A stretch of DNA of 64,000 nucleotides, from positions 84,437-148,436 of the forward strand of contig JAWLGP010000010.1 in assembly GCA_041685045.1 (NCBI GenBank). Direction: 5' to 3'. The DNA comes from Thiohalomonas sp041685045. Lineage in GTDB: Bacteria > Pseudomonadota > Gammaproteobacteria > Thiohalomonadales > Thiohalomonadaceae. Below, in pieces: positions 33,698 to 43,111 of this stretch; position 1 is the first letter of the stretch; every line of letters begins with the position of its first letter. The notes beneath the pieces were generated by a model that worked only from the letters and a program-made list of their open reading frames with translations, did no database searches and had not been told where the DNA came from. Both the position numbers and the translations under genes were made by a program.

Positions 33698-36115
33698 ATG
33701 CCCCTGGACGATTGCGACACCCACAGCGAAGTTCCCCTCCAAAGCCTGCCCGTGGCGGCCGCGATCGTCGATCGGGACGGCCGTGTGCTGGCGGCAAACC
33801 CTGCCGCCGCCGCCCTGTTCGGAGCCGCACAGGCGGCCGACCTCACCGGCACTCCGTGGACCGACCTTGTCGTCGGCCCCTCCGGCGAAGAGCCGACCGG
33901 CGAATGGCCCGGCGTGTTGGCCGGCCGCCCGGACCAGGCAAGAGAGGCGATGCTAAAGCGCACGGAGGGCGGTTACCGGCACGTCGCCATTGATGCCGCG
34001 CCCGTTCCATCGGGCGAGGCGGTGCTGCTGGTGCTGCGGGACATCACGGCTCAACGGCTCACCGAGCAGCGCTTCACCCGCAGCCAAGCCTTCGCCAACA
34101 TCGGCACCTGGGACTGGAACACACAAACCGGAGAGCTGTTCTGGTCCGAACGGATCGCGTCGCTGTTCGGTTACGGGCCCGGCGAACGGGAAACCACCTA
34201 TGCCAATTTCCTGAACGCCGTCCACCCCGACGACCGACAGCGGGTTGTCGACGCGGTGAACGCCTGCATCGAGAACGGCAGCGCGTACAATCTCGAACAT
34301 CGCGTGGTTTGGCCCGACGGCAGCGTCCGCTGGGTGCTGGAACGGGGCGACGTCGTGCGCAATGCCGAGGGGCGGCCTCTCAATATGCTCGGCGTGGTAC
34401 AGGATATCACCGAGCGCAAACGGCAGGAGGCGGCCCTGGAACTGGCCGGTAAGGTGATCGAAAACACGCCGGAGGGCGTGTTGGTCACCGACGCCCGATT
34501 GAACATCATCTCGGTCAACCACGCCTTCATCAGCACCACCGGTTACAGCGAGCTCGAGGTGCTCGGACACAAGCCCTCCATTCTCGCCTCGGGACGCCAC
34601 GGAGCCGATTTCTATCAAATGATGTGGCAATCGCTACGGGACAGCGGCCAGTGGCAAGGCGAGATCTGGAACCGGCGCAAGAACGGCGACATCTACCCCG
34701 AGTGGTTGAACATCAGCGCCATCCGCGATGAAACGGGCGCGGTAACCCACTACGCGGGCATCTTTTCGGATCTATCGACCCAGGAGCACGTCCGCAAGCG
34801 CCTGCACCGGCTGGCCTACTATGACCTGCTGACGGACCTGCCCAACCGGGACCTGTTCCGGGATCGGCTGGCGAATGCGGTGTCCCGATCGCGTCGGCTC
34901 GACCGCGGGGTTGGCCTGATATTTCTCGGTCTCGACCGCTTCAAGACCGTGAACGACTCCCTGGGACACTCTGCCGGGGATGAGCTGCTCAAGGCGGTGG
35001 CGGAGCGACTGGTCGAGTGCATGGGGGAATCGGACACCATCGCCCGACTGGGCGGCGATGAATTCACGGTGGTGCTCGGCGACATCGCTGCCCCGACCGA
35101 TGTCGCCCAGGCCGCGCGCAAGATCCTGCAGGCGTTCCGGGCCCCGAACCTGGTGGAGGGACACGAAATCTACGTGGGGGCCAGCATCGGCATCAGCGTG
35201 TTCCCTGGCGACGGCGACACCCCTGAAGAGCTGATCCGCAACGCCGAGGCCGCCATGTACAAGGCGAAGGAGCAGGGCCGCAACGATTACCGCTTCTACA
35301 CCGCCGACATGGGGACCCGTTCGGCGGAGCGGTTGGTGCTGGAGAGCGAGTTGCGCAAGGCCATCGAGCGCAATGAGTTGAGTCTCGCCTTCCAGCCGCA
35401 AGTCGATCTGAAAACCGGCCGCATTTGCGGTGTGGAGGCCTTGGCCCGATGGCATAACGCGCGCCTCGGCCGGGTGCGTCCGGATCTCTTCATCGAAGCG
35501 GCGGAGACCACAGGCGTTATCGCGGAATTGGGACGCTGGGTGCTCGATGCCGCCCTGCGCACGCTCAGCAGGTGGCACCAGGCCGGCTTTTCCTCGCTAC
35601 GCATGGCGGTCAATATCTCCGGACACCAACTCCTCTCCGGCTGTCTGGTGGACGAGGTGCAGGGGGCGCTGGCACGGCATGGCGTTCCTGCCGCGAGTCT
35701 CGAGCTGGAGCTCACCGAGAGCGTGCTGATGGAGAACGCCGAGCGGACGGTGAGGCTGTTGGAGCGCCTGCAGGCTCTCGGCCTCTCTCTCGCGGTGGAC
35801 GACTTCGGCACCGGCTACTCCTCACTGGCCTACCTGAAACGCTTCGATGTCGACAAGTTGAAGATCGACAAATCGTTCGTCAGGGACATTCCCGGCAACA
35901 ACAGCGATGCCGAAATCGCGGCGACAGTGATCGCCATGGGCCACAAGCTGGGGCTGCGGATCGTCGCCGAAGGGGTGGAAACACCGGAGCAGCTACGGTT
36001 TCTGGCCGAGCAGGGTTGTGACCAGATCCAGGGCTATCTATTCAGCCCGCCGGTCGAAGCGCCGGCGCTGCTGGAACTGCTCGAGAAGCAGACGGAACTC
36101 GAACTGCCCGCCTGA
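33698..36115 (+). CDS. PAS-PAS-PAS-GGDEF-EAL cyclic-di-GMP protein
   Basis: An 805-residue cytoplasmic protein without membrane helices. PAS domains span about 12-125, 130-250 and 255-375 (each ending with a PAC-type DITERK/DLSTQEH linker). GGDEF spans about 375-545 with intact RLGGDEFTVVL, and EAL about 555-800 with FQPQVDLKTGRICGVEALARW, ELTESVLMEN and DDFGTGYSSLAYLKRF, retaining metal-binding residues. It may therefore make or degrade cyclic di-GMP. ATG 33698 (MPLDDCDTH) is chosen; a GTG at 33650 would add 16 residues. It is read divergently from the lipopolysaccharide pair. Confidence 0.87.
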   Translation: MPLDDCDTHSEVPLQSLPVAAAIVDRDGRVLAANPAAAALFGAAQAADLTGTPWTDLVVGPSGEEPTGEWPGVLAGRPDQAREAMLKRTEGGYRHVAIDAAPVPSGEAVLLVLRDITAQRLTEQRFTRSQAFANIGTWDWNTQTGELFWSERIASLFGYGPGERETTYANFLNAVHPDDRQRVVDAVNACIENGSAYNLEHRVVWPDGSVRWVLERGDVVRNAEGRPLNMLGVVQDITERKRQEAALELAGKVIENTPEGVLVTDARLNIISVNHAFISTTGYSELEVLGHKPSILASGRHGADFYQMMWQSLRDSGQWQGEIWNRRKNGDIYPEWLNISAIRDETGAVTHYAGIFSDLSTQEHVRKRLHRLAYYDLLTDLPNRDLFRDRLANAVSRSRRLDRGVGLIFLGLDRFKTVNDSLGHSAGDELLKAVAERLVECMGESDTIARLGGDEFTVVLGDIAAPTDVAQAARKILQAFRAPNLVEGHEIYVGASIGISVFPGDGDTPEELIRNAEAAMYKAKEQGRNDYRFYTADMGTRSAERLVLESELRKAIERNELSLAFQPQVDLKTGRICGVEALARWHNARLGRVRPDLFIEAAETTGVIAELGRWVLDAALRTLSRWHQAGFSSLRMAVNISGHQLLSGCLVDEVQGALARHGVPAASLELELTESVLMENAERTVRLLERLQALGLSLAVDDFGTGYSSLAYLKRFDVDKLKIDKSFVRDIPGNNSDAEIAATVIAMGHKLGLRIVAEGVETPEQLRFLAEQGCDQIQGYLFSPPVEAPALLELLEKQTELELPA

Positions 36116-36446
36116 ATCAGGGCGAATCAGATCCGGTTCGGTGCTCTAGGTCGTAGCGCTTGCGCTACCGTTCGGATAACAGCTCATCCCGAATTGGCGG
36201 CTATGCCCCCACGAGCCGCGGTCGGTCACCTTGCCGGTACCGAGCATGTCGGCGGTGAACGCCCTCTAGTCCAACTCCGGCATCCACACCCCTTTATTTG
36301 ATCTTATCCCAAGCCCCCGTTTGCTGCGCGCGCCTGAGAAAAGCCAAAATTCACTTGAATATTATCAGGTTATGGTCATTGACTTTCGTTGGCTGCGGGC
36401 TTTACTTTTCTAACGCTTACCAAGTCCACGTTTGGAGAAGAACTAA
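36116..36446 (+). promoter_or_regulatory. Intergenic region with sigma-70 promoter for the CZB gene
   Basis: About 330 bp with no open frame of interest. TTGACT (36379-36384) and TACTTT (36403-36408), spaced by 18 bp, form a good sigma-70 promoter for the CZB gene. A weaker Fnr-like TTGAATATTATCAG stands at 36355-36368 just upstream of the -35 but not at the class II distance. Confidence 0.5.
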
Positions 36447-36842
36447 ATGAGCAAGCTGCCTGAGCAGTGCGGCGAATTGAATTTCATGGCGGCGATTGAG
36501 GCCCACGTGCGCTGGAAGGTGAGGCTTGAAACCTACATCAGCGGAACCGGTGACGAACAGCTGGACGCCGAGGTGGTCTGCCGTGACGACCAATGCATGC
36601 TGGGCAAATGGATTTACGGCCCCGGCGGGGAGAAGTTCGGCAGCCACCCGAAGTTCCCCGGGCTACGCGAGACCCACAAGGAGTTCCACCGCTGTGCCGG
36701 CGAAGTGATCCGCCGTGCCGATTCCGGTGACACCGATGCGGCACGCGAGCTGCTTTGCAAAGGCGACTACGCCAAGTATTCGCACCGCATCAAGTCGGAG
36801 CTGGCACGCCTGAGTCTGGAGCTCGATAAGACCGTCGTCTAA
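36447..36842 (+). CDS. Stand-alone CZB (chemoreceptor zinc-binding) protein
   Basis: A 131-residue cytoplasmic protein consisting mainly of one CZB domain. The His3Cys zinc set is visible as H20 (EAHVRWK), C50 (DDQCMLGKW), H77 and H81 (ETHKEFHRC). CZB domains sense zinc and hypochlorous acid and are found in chemoreceptors and diguanylate cyclases. Here no partner domain is fused, so it may regulate one of the nearby cyclic-di-GMP enzymes, which is inference. GGAG lies 9 bp before ATG 36447. Confidence 0.88.
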   Translation: MSKLPEQCGELNFMAAIEAHVRWKVRLETYISGTGDEQLDAEVVCRDDQCMLGKWIYGPGGEKFGSHPKFPGLRETHKEFHRCAGEVIRRADSGDTDAARELLCKGDYAKYSHRIKSELARLSLELDKTVV

Positions 36843-36885
36843 CTGCGACCCCCAGTCCTGCGCCCCCCCAGTCAAAGGACCAAGG

Positions 36886-36932
36886 CGCGCGAAGCCCGCA
36901 CAGGCATCGACACACTGTGCAGGCTTCGCGCG
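36886..36932. terminator. Hairpin between convergent CZB and ABC-exporter genes
   Basis: CGCGCGAAGCC (36886-36896) pairs perfectly with GGCTTCGCGCG (36922-36932), extended inward by GCACAG/CTGTGC. It lies between two convergent genes and is suited to stop both. There is no long U-tract. Confidence 0.6.
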
Positions 36933-36958
36933 GTTGCGTCTGCCGCCTGCCCTGTGCC

Positions 36959-38731
36959 TCAGCCGACCTTGACCAGTTCCAGCAGCGGGCCCTTGCGCTC
37001 TTCGCGCTCGATGCGGCCGTCGACCACCCGTAGCACGAAATCGACGTCCTCCAGCACGCCGGACTGGTGGGCGATCACAAACACCGTGCGCCCTTGCATC
37101 AGCCGCCGCATCGAGGCGCGGATCTGGCGCTCGGTCTGGCGGTCGAGGGCGCTGGTAGGCTCATCCAGCACCAGGATCGGAGCATCCTTGAGGAAGGCGC
37201 GAGCCAGAGCGATGCGCTGGCGCTCCCCGCCCGACAGGGACATCCCCTGGGCCCCGACCCTGGTGTCATACCCCGCCGGCAGGCGGCTGACGAACTCATC
37301 GGCGCCCCCCAGTTTGGCTGCGTCGATGATCTCTTCCAGCGAGGCCTCGGGCCGTGCGTAGGCGATGTTCTCGGCGACGGTGGTCGAGAACAGGGTCACC
37401 TCCTGGGAGACCACACTGAACTGGTCGCGCAGGTCGCGCAGCCGATAGTCGCGCAGGTCGATGCCATCGAGCAGGATGCGGCCCTGCACCGGATCGAACA
37501 ATCGGATCACCAGATTGACCAGGGTACTCTTGCCGGCACCGGAGCGGCCGACGATGCCGACCCGGGCTCCGGCCGGGATCTGCAGGTCGACCCGATCGAG
37601 CACCGGCCGTTCGGCCCCCGGATAGTGGAAGGTCACCTGCTCGAAACAGATATGGCCGTAGGCGCGGTCGAGCGGGCGGGCGTCGGGGCGCTGGCTCAAC
37701 TGCTTGCGGCCGTCCAAGAGGGCAAAGGCACGCTCGGCGCTGGCAATCGCCCGCTGCTGGCCGGTGATGTGGCTGCCGATGGCCTGTAGCGGCGCATAGA
37801 GTTGGGCGATATACCCCATGATCAGCAACAGACCGCCGGTGGTGAGGGCACCCGCCTGCACATCCTTGACCCCGAGGTAGAGAATGGCGGTGGTGCCGAG
37901 GGCGGTGGCCAGCCCCAGGGTGAGGGTGAACGCCCCCTCCATCCGCACCACCCGCAAACGGCTCAACAGACCCTGGTGGGCGGCGTCGGAGAAGCGCTGC
38001 ACTTCGCGCCGCTCCTGGCCGAAGACGGTGACCAGGCGCAGCGCACTCAGCGCCTCCTGTACCACCGATTGCGCCTTTGACTCCTGCTCGCGCACGCCGT
38101 GCCACTTGCCACGCATCCGGTGCTGGTTGAGGTGGATGAGCAGGACGATGGGGACTGAGGTCGCCAGCGCCACCAGCGCCAGGCGGGGGGCCAGCAGCGA
38201 CGTTACATACAGCATGCTGACCAGCGACACCAGCGACACCACCACCGGGATGATCCCGTACAGGGCGGTCCATTGGAGCGCAGGGGCATCCAGGTTGATG
38301 CGATAGGCGGGCTCGTGGGCCCCTTCGGTGCTATGGTGCAGCGCGGAGGTCTTGAGGGAGTGCAGGAACAGCTTTCCACGGAAATCCATCACCATCCGCT
38401 CGGCCACGTATTCCCGCACCAACCAGTCCACGGCGCTATGCGCGGCGCTGATCAAGGCGACAATCACCGAAAGCGCAATGGCCAGGCCGAACATCAGCTC
38501 CATCGACCGCCCCAGGCTGTCCGGCACCAGGCGATCGATGAAATCCGGCAGTGGCGCACTGCCCAGCACCGAATCAACGACGATCTTGATGGGCACCGGC
38601 GCCATGAGAGCGATGGGCGTGCCGGCCAGGCCGAGCAGCAGGACCATACCGAGGTAAGGCCAATAGCGACGCGCCTCCTGGAGTGCGCGCAGGTAGATGC
38701 GGGCGGTCTGAAAATGGTGGGAAAATGCCAT
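36959..38731 (-). CDS. ABC exporter, fused membrane and ATPase domains
   Basis: A 590-residue half-transporter of the MsbA/type IV exporter class. Six membrane helices lie in residues 20-320. The nucleotide-binding domain has Walker A GRSGAGKST (about 384), the Q-loop, signature MSLSGGERQR, Walker B ILVLDEPTSALD and switch HQSG (His near 550). It should work as a homodimer exporting lipid or drug substrates. Lipopolysaccharide genes are about 5 kb away, so MsbA-like lipid flipping is possible but not shown. The next gene on the other side is a PilB-like ATPase on the opposite strand. Confidence 0.9.
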   Translation of the reverse strand: MAFSHHFQTARIYLRALQEARRYWPYLGMVLLLGLAGTPIALMAPVPIKIVVDSVLGSAPLPDFIDRLVPDSLGRSMELMFGLAIALSVIVALISAAHSAVDWLVREYVAERMVMDFRGKLFLHSLKTSALHHSTEGAHEPAYRINLDAPALQWTALYGIIPVVVSLVSLVSMLYVTSLLAPRLALVALATSVPIVLLIHLNQHRMRGKWHGVREQESKAQSVVQEALSALRLVTVFGQERREVQRFSDAAHQGLLSRLRVVRMEGAFTLTLGLATALGTTAILYLGVKDVQAGALTTGGLLLIMGYIAQLYAPLQAIGSHITGQQRAIASAERAFALLDGRKQLSQRPDARPLDRAYGHICFEQVTFHYPGAERPVLDRVDLQIPAGARVGIVGRSGAGKSTLVNLVIRLFDPVQGRILLDGIDLRDYRLRDLRDQFSVVSQEVTLFSTTVAENIAYARPEASLEEIIDAAKLGGADEFVSRLPAGYDTRVGAQGMSLSGGERQRIALARAFLKDAPILVLDEPTSALDRQTERQIRASMRRLMQGRTVFVIAHQSGVLEDVDFVLRVVDGRIEREERKGPLLELVKVG

Positions 38732-38924
38732 TGGGACTCCGGCGCGATTGCTCGATTCAGGGGGCGTGTTTTAAGGGAGCGGACTGTTCGGTTCTGTGCG
38801 CAGAATCCGGTTTTGACGGTTAGTGGCCGATCGGGATGACCGGTTCGTGACCGGGGATGTGATGGTGGCGATTGCGGACCTGCCGGCGTGCCGCTTACCC
38901 TGAGCGCCAGACGCGGAGGTATCG

Positions 38925-40715
38925 ATGACCAAAGTAGGACGGCCGGCCGGCAGGGGCCGGGTGATGACCCTGGAGTGGCTGCTGGACGAACTGGCCGCGG
39001 ACGGGCTGGTGGAGCCGGAACGCGCCCGTACGCTGAAGGCGGTGAGGGCCCACGGGGACCAGGTGCCGAATCCATTGGTCGTGATTGCCCAGCACAAGTG
39101 GCCCCATCCCCAGCGACCCGGCGAACTGCTCTCTCTGGACACGTTGACGCGGTGGCTGGCGGACAGGGTCGACCTCCCCTACTACCGCTTCGACCCGCTC
39201 AAGATCGATGTCGCCGCGGTGGTGCCGGTGATGTCCTATGCCTACGCCAGGCGCTTCAACATCCTCGCCGTGGCGGTCGGTTTCGATGAAGTCACGGTGG
39301 CGACCGCCGACCCGTTCGTGCGCGAGTGGGAGGCCGAGCTGGCGCAGATCCTCAACAAGCGGGTCGCCCGGGTGGTGGCCAACCCGGAGGAGATCGCGCG
39401 CTACCTGGTGGAGTTCTACAGTCTGTCGCGCTCGGTGCGCGGAGCCGCGGACGATAGTCATCAGTCCCGGGCGCCTGGGGTACAGAACCTGGAACAGCTC
39501 ATGGAGCTGGGGCGTTCGGGCCAGTTGGACGCCGACGACCAGCACGTCGTCAACATCGTCGACTGGCTGCTGCAATACGCCTACGAGCAGCGCGCCAGCG
39601 ACATCCATCTGGAGCCCCGCCGCGAACAGGGCAACGTCCGCTTTCGTATCGACGGGGTGCTGCATCAGGTCTATCAGATCCCGCCGGCGGTCATGACCGC
39701 GGTCACCAGCCGGCTCAAGATCCTGGGGCGCATGGATGTGTCGGAAAAGCGTCGACCGCAGGATGGGCGCGTCAAGACCCGTTCGCCGCAGGGGCGCGAA
39801 GTCGAGCTGCGCCTGTCGACCATGCCGACAGCGTTTGGGGAAAAGCTGGTTATGCGCATCTTCGATCCGGAGGTGCTGCTGCGCGACTTCGGTGCGCTCG
39901 GCTTCAGCGCGCGGGAGCTGGCGAACTGGCAGCGGGTGATCCGTGAGCCGCACGGCATCGTCCTGGTCACCGGCCCGACCGGCTCGGGCAAGACCACCAC
40001 GCTCTACACCACCCTCAAGGAGCTGGCCGAGCCCGAGGTCAACGTCTGTACGGTCGAGGACCCGATCGAACTCATCGAGCCGGCGTTCAACCAAATGCAG
40101 GTGCAGCACAATATCGGGCTCGACTTCGCCAGCGGCGTGCGAACCCTGCTGCGGCAAGACCCGGACATCATCATGGTCGGCGAGATCCGCGATCGGGAAA
40201 CGGCGGAGATGGCCATCCAGGCGGCCCTGACCGGTCACCTGGTGTTTTCCACCCTGCACACCAACGACGCCCCCTCGGCGATCACCCGCCTGCTGGAGAT
40301 CGGCGTCGCCCCCTATCTGATCAAGGCGACCGTGCTCGGGGTTCTGGGGCAGCGGCTGGTACGTACGCTCTGCCCCCATTGCAAGGCCCCGATCGAACTC
40401 GACGAGGACCTGTGGCAGTCGCTGACCGCTCCCTGGAAGAGCCGGCCGCCGGAAAAGGTGTTCGAACCGGTCGGCTGCCTGGAGTGCCGCCAGACCGGCT
40501 ATCTCGGCCGCGTCGGCATCTACGAGATGATGCCGATGAGCGAGGCGTTGAAGCCGCACATCACGGTGGATGCCGACGTGGCGCTGCTGCGCCGCGAGGC
40601 GATCCGGGAGGGCATGCAACCGCTACGGCTGAACGGTGCCCGCAAGACGGCGGCGGGACTGACCACCATCGAGGAGGTTCTCAAGGTAGCCCCGCCCGAG
40701 CACGAAAGCGGTTGA
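38925..40715 (+). CDS. GspE/PulE/PilB-family secretion or pilus ATPase
   Basis: A 596-residue hexameric ATPase. The N-terminal region (about 10-165) resembles an MshEN/T2SSE-N domain. The core has GPTGSGKTTTLYTTLKEL (Walker A), the Asp-box EDPIELIEPAFNQMQV, Walker B IIMVGEIRDRETAEMA, the His-box LVFSTLHTNDAPSAI and the tetracysteine zinc motif CPHC...CLECRQTGYLGRVGIYEM. PilB powers type IV pilus extension and GspE powers type II secretion. No pilC, pilD or gsp genes are in the window, so the parent machine is unknown. ATG 38925 follows a GCGGAGG element. Confidence 0.9.
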   Translation: MTKVGRPAGRGRVMTLEWLLDELAADGLVEPERARTLKAVRAHGDQVPNPLVVIAQHKWPHPQRPGELLSLDTLTRWLADRVDLPYYRFDPLKIDVAAVVPVMSYAYARRFNILAVAVGFDEVTVATADPFVREWEAELAQILNKRVARVVANPEEIARYLVEFYSLSRSVRGAADDSHQSRAPGVQNLEQLMELGRSGQLDADDQHVVNIVDWLLQYAYEQRASDIHLEPRREQGNVRFRIDGVLHQVYQIPPAVMTAVTSRLKILGRMDVSEKRRPQDGRVKTRSPQGREVELRLSTMPTAFGEKLVMRIFDPEVLLRDFGALGFSARELANWQRVIREPHGIVLVTGPTGSGKTTTLYTTLKELAEPEVNVCTVEDPIELIEPAFNQMQVQHNIGLDFASGVRTLLRQDPDIIMVGEIRDRETAEMAIQAALTGHLVFSTLHTNDAPSAITRLLEIGVAPYLIKATVLGVLGQRLVRTLCPHCKAPIELDEDLWQSLTAPWKSRPPEKVFEPVGCLECRQTGYLGRVGIYEMMPMSEALKPHITVDADVALLRREAIREGMQPLRLNGARKTAAGLTTIEEVLKVAPPEHESG

Positions 40716-40779
40716 GTGGCGCCCGGGAGGCGGGCGCAGTCGCCGCCGCGGCCTTTTCAGGTGAAGCGGAAAACTTGCG

Positions 40780-41097
40780 CTACTCCGCCCTGCGGGCGTC
40801 CGCGGCACCGCCGGGCGAAGCCGCTGCGTCGGGGCGGCCTGGCAGTTCGAAACGGTACTTCAAAATCACCACCGCCAGTGCCAGCACCAGCGTCACCCCG
40901 TTGGCCAGCACAATCGGCAGCGACCCCAGCGCCAGTCCGTAGAGCAGCCACAGCAGCACCCCGGTGCTGAACAGCAGGAACATGCCATACGAGATATCCG
41001 CGGCCGAGCGCGAGCGCCACGTCTTCATCACCTGGGGCACGAAAGCCAGGGTGGTCAGGCTGCCGGCGGCGAGCCCCAGAACATCGATCCCTTCCAT
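40780..41097 (-). CDS. SemiSWEET-type PQ-loop sugar transporter
   Basis: A 105-residue membrane protein with three helices, the half-size SWEET unit that works as a dimer for sugar diffusion. The PQ-loop motif is LAFVPQVMKTWRSRSAADIS (about 17-36), followed by SYGMFLLFSTGVLLWLLYGL and PIVLANGVTLVLALAVVILKYRF. ATG 41097 (MEGIDVLGLAAG) gives the usual length; upstream codons to 41271 are not protein-like. It is divergent from the RNA methyltransferase. Confidence 0.88.
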   Translation of the reverse strand: MEGIDVLGLAAGSLTTLAFVPQVMKTWRSRSAADISYGMFLLFSTGVLLWLLYGLALGSLPIVLANGVTLVLALAVVILKYRFELPGRPDAAASPGGAADARRAE

Positions 41098-41313
41098 CTG
41101 CGCAGGCCCGGTTGCGGATAAATTCGGCGCGATCATAGCCCAGGCCGCGGGCACCGACGAGCGTCCGCGCGGGGAAACCGTTATGATCGCGGCCATGACC
41201 AACCGAATTACAGGGGCGTCGATTCCGAAGCCGCCCGCAACCTGCCGTCGTTTCCGGAGCCGTTTCTCCAACGCCTGACCGCATGGCTCCCCGCCGAGCG
41301 GGTCGAAGCCGCT

Positions 41314-42198
41314 TTGTTCGCCCTGTCCCGCGAGCGCGACTGCGGCGTGCGCCTCAACCGGCTGCTCGCCGACGACGATTCACCGATCGCGCGACTGCGT
41401 GCCGAAGGGGTAAATGCCGAACCGGTACCGTGGCTGGACGCCTGGCGGGTGCCGGCCCACGAGCGGTCAAGCCTGACCACGGCGGCGGCGGTGGTCGACG
41501 GTTCGCTCTACGTGCAGAACCTCTCCAGCATGATCCCGCCGCGGCTGTTGACTCCGGCCCCTGGCGATCAGGTGCTCGACCTCGCCGCTGCGCCCGGCAG
41601 CAAGACCCTGCAGCTGGCAGAAGGGGTCGGCGATGCGGGCTGGCTGTCCGCGGTGGAGCCGGTGCGTGACCGCTTCTTTCGGCTCAAGGCCAACCTCAAG
41701 CGCCATGGCGCCGCGCAGGTGCATACCTATCTGAAAGACGGCACCCGGGTCTGGCGCCTGGTGCCGGAGCGATTCGACAAGGTACTGCTGGATGCCCCCT
41801 GCTCATCGGAGGGGCAGTTCGTCCTCGACCAGCCCGATACCTATCGCTTCTGGTCGGAACGCAAGGTTACCGAGATGGCGCGCAAACAGAAGAAGCTGCT
41901 GTTTTCCGCCGTTCAGAGCACCCGTCCCGGCGGCGTGCTGGTCTACAGCACCTGCACCTTCGCCCCGGAAGAGAACGAAGGAGTTGTCGATGCCATGCTG
42001 CGCCACTTCGGCGAAGCGCTGACGGTGGAGCCGATCGACCTCCCCGTCGATAATGCCCTGCCCGGACTGACGGCTTGGCGCAAAAAGGCGTTCGACCCGG
42101 CGCTGAGCGGCGCCGCCCGTATCGTTCCCGATGGCGCCATGGAAGGCTTCTTCATCTGCAAGCTGCGCAAGCACCGCTCGACGCTCGATTCGAACTGA
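41314..42198 (+). CDS. RsmB/NOP-family RNA cytosine-C5 methyltransferase, start uncertain
   Basis: A SAM-dependent methyltransferase. Motif I is LDLAAAPGSKTLQLAE, motif IV DAPCSSEGQF (Cys for release), motif VI YSTCTFAPEENEGVVD (catalytic Cys). The interval starts at the first usable codon, TTG 41314, but homologous-looking sequence (YRGVDSEAARNLPSFPEPF) continues upstream in the same frame to about 41206. That stretch has no ATG, GTG or TTG. A good ATG at 41195 (also 41183) lies in another frame and would meet the reading frame only after a one-base change near 41205. So the gene either carries a 5' frameshift, a sequence error, or an unusual start. It lacks a PUA-like extra domain. Confidence 0.8.
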   Translation: MFALSRERDCGVRLNRLLADDDSPIARLRAEGVNAEPVPWLDAWRVPAHERSSLTTAAAVVDGSLYVQNLSSMIPPRLLTPAPGDQVLDLAAAPGSKTLQLAEGVGDAGWLSAVEPVRDRFFRLKANLKRHGAAQVHTYLKDGTRVWRLVPERFDKVLLDAPCSSEGQFVLDQPDTYRFWSERKVTEMARKQKKLLFSAVQSTRPGGVLVYSTCTFAPEENEGVVDAMLRHFGEALTVEPIDLPVDNALPGLTAWRKKAFDPALSGAARIVPDGAMEGFFICKLRKHRSTLDSN

Positions 42199-42301
42199 GC
42201 TCGCGCCCGTCAGCGCTGAATACGGTGCATCAGGTGTTCGATGTCCATCAGGAGCGGCGCACGCTGGCGGAGGGCCATCAGAATGTCCCCGGACTGCGTG
42301 A

Positions 42302-42967
42302 TCAGAAATCGTAAAGGCGCTGTTTCTTGCGACGCTTCAGGAGCGGCAACACCAGCCCCAGCAGGATCCCGCTGCCAAGCACAGCGGCCCCGGTCACGAA
42401 CCACTCCCGCTGGGAATCGTTGCGCAGCGCATCGTTGGACACGGTCAGCTCCTCGATGGCGGCGTCCAACTGCCCCAACCGGGTACTCATCGCCTGGTTT
42501 TCCTCCCGCAGACGTATCGGCGAGGCGGCCACTTCTCGGAGATCGGCCAACTCTTTTTCCAGGCGCGCATTCTCCGCTTCGCGCCCCTTGAGCTCGTTGG
42601 CCAAGCTGCTGCGTTCGCTCTTCAAGGCACTCACCTGCTCATTCAGCGCACGCTGCTGCTCCATCAACTTTTCGATGCGGGCTTCGGCCTGGACCAGGCG
42701 ATCGGCAGCGATGGGCTGCTCTGTCAGAAAACGCGAGAGCACCCAGCCTTCGGTGCCCTTCTCCGTCTGTACCCGGGCGTAATCCCCGTCGATTTCGAGC
42801 AGTTGCAGTCTGGTGCCGCTGGGCAGGGTGCGGATGATTTGAAAGGCGTTGCCTTTGCCGGTGCGCATCATGATCGTGATGCTGTCGCCCACCCAGCGGA
42901 CCTCGTCGGCAAACGAGGCGGCCGGTGTTACCAGGAGCGCAATGAGGAGCAGGGTCGTGTTACGCAT
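42302..42967 (-). CDS. SH3-domain membrane protein (TIGR04211-like)
   Basis: A 221-residue protein with a signal peptide (1-20), a bacterial SH3 domain (about 22-85; WVGDSITIMMRTGKG, GTEGWVLSRFL), a long coiled coil (about 90-180) and a C-terminal membrane helix (about 190-212) ending in basic RRKKQRLYDF. This is the YgiM/TIGR04211 layout, periplasmic domain anchored from the C-terminus. A cell-wall role is likely from the SH3 fold but unproven. Confidence 0.85.
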   Translation of the reverse strand: MRNTTLLLIALLVTPAASFADEVRWVGDSITIMMRTGKGNAFQIIRTLPSGTRLQLLEIDGDYARVQTEKGTEGWVLSRFLTEQPIAADRLVQAEARIEKLMEQQRALNEQVSALKSERSSLANELKGREAENARLEKELADLREVAASPIRLREENQAMSTRLGQLDAAIEELTVSNDALRNDSQREWFVTGAAVLGSGILLGLVLPLLKRRKKQRLYDF

Positions 42968-43111
42968 GGAGGCCTGTCATCGGTCGGATCGGTTCGAGCG
43001 CACATTCTCCGTATGTGCAAGGGCATCGGCTGTGGCAGCAATCACACTCCATCCATCGACCACCGCGCTGCGTGGTAGGATGTTCACATTCCGTGATCTT
43101 GGAGCAGCATG

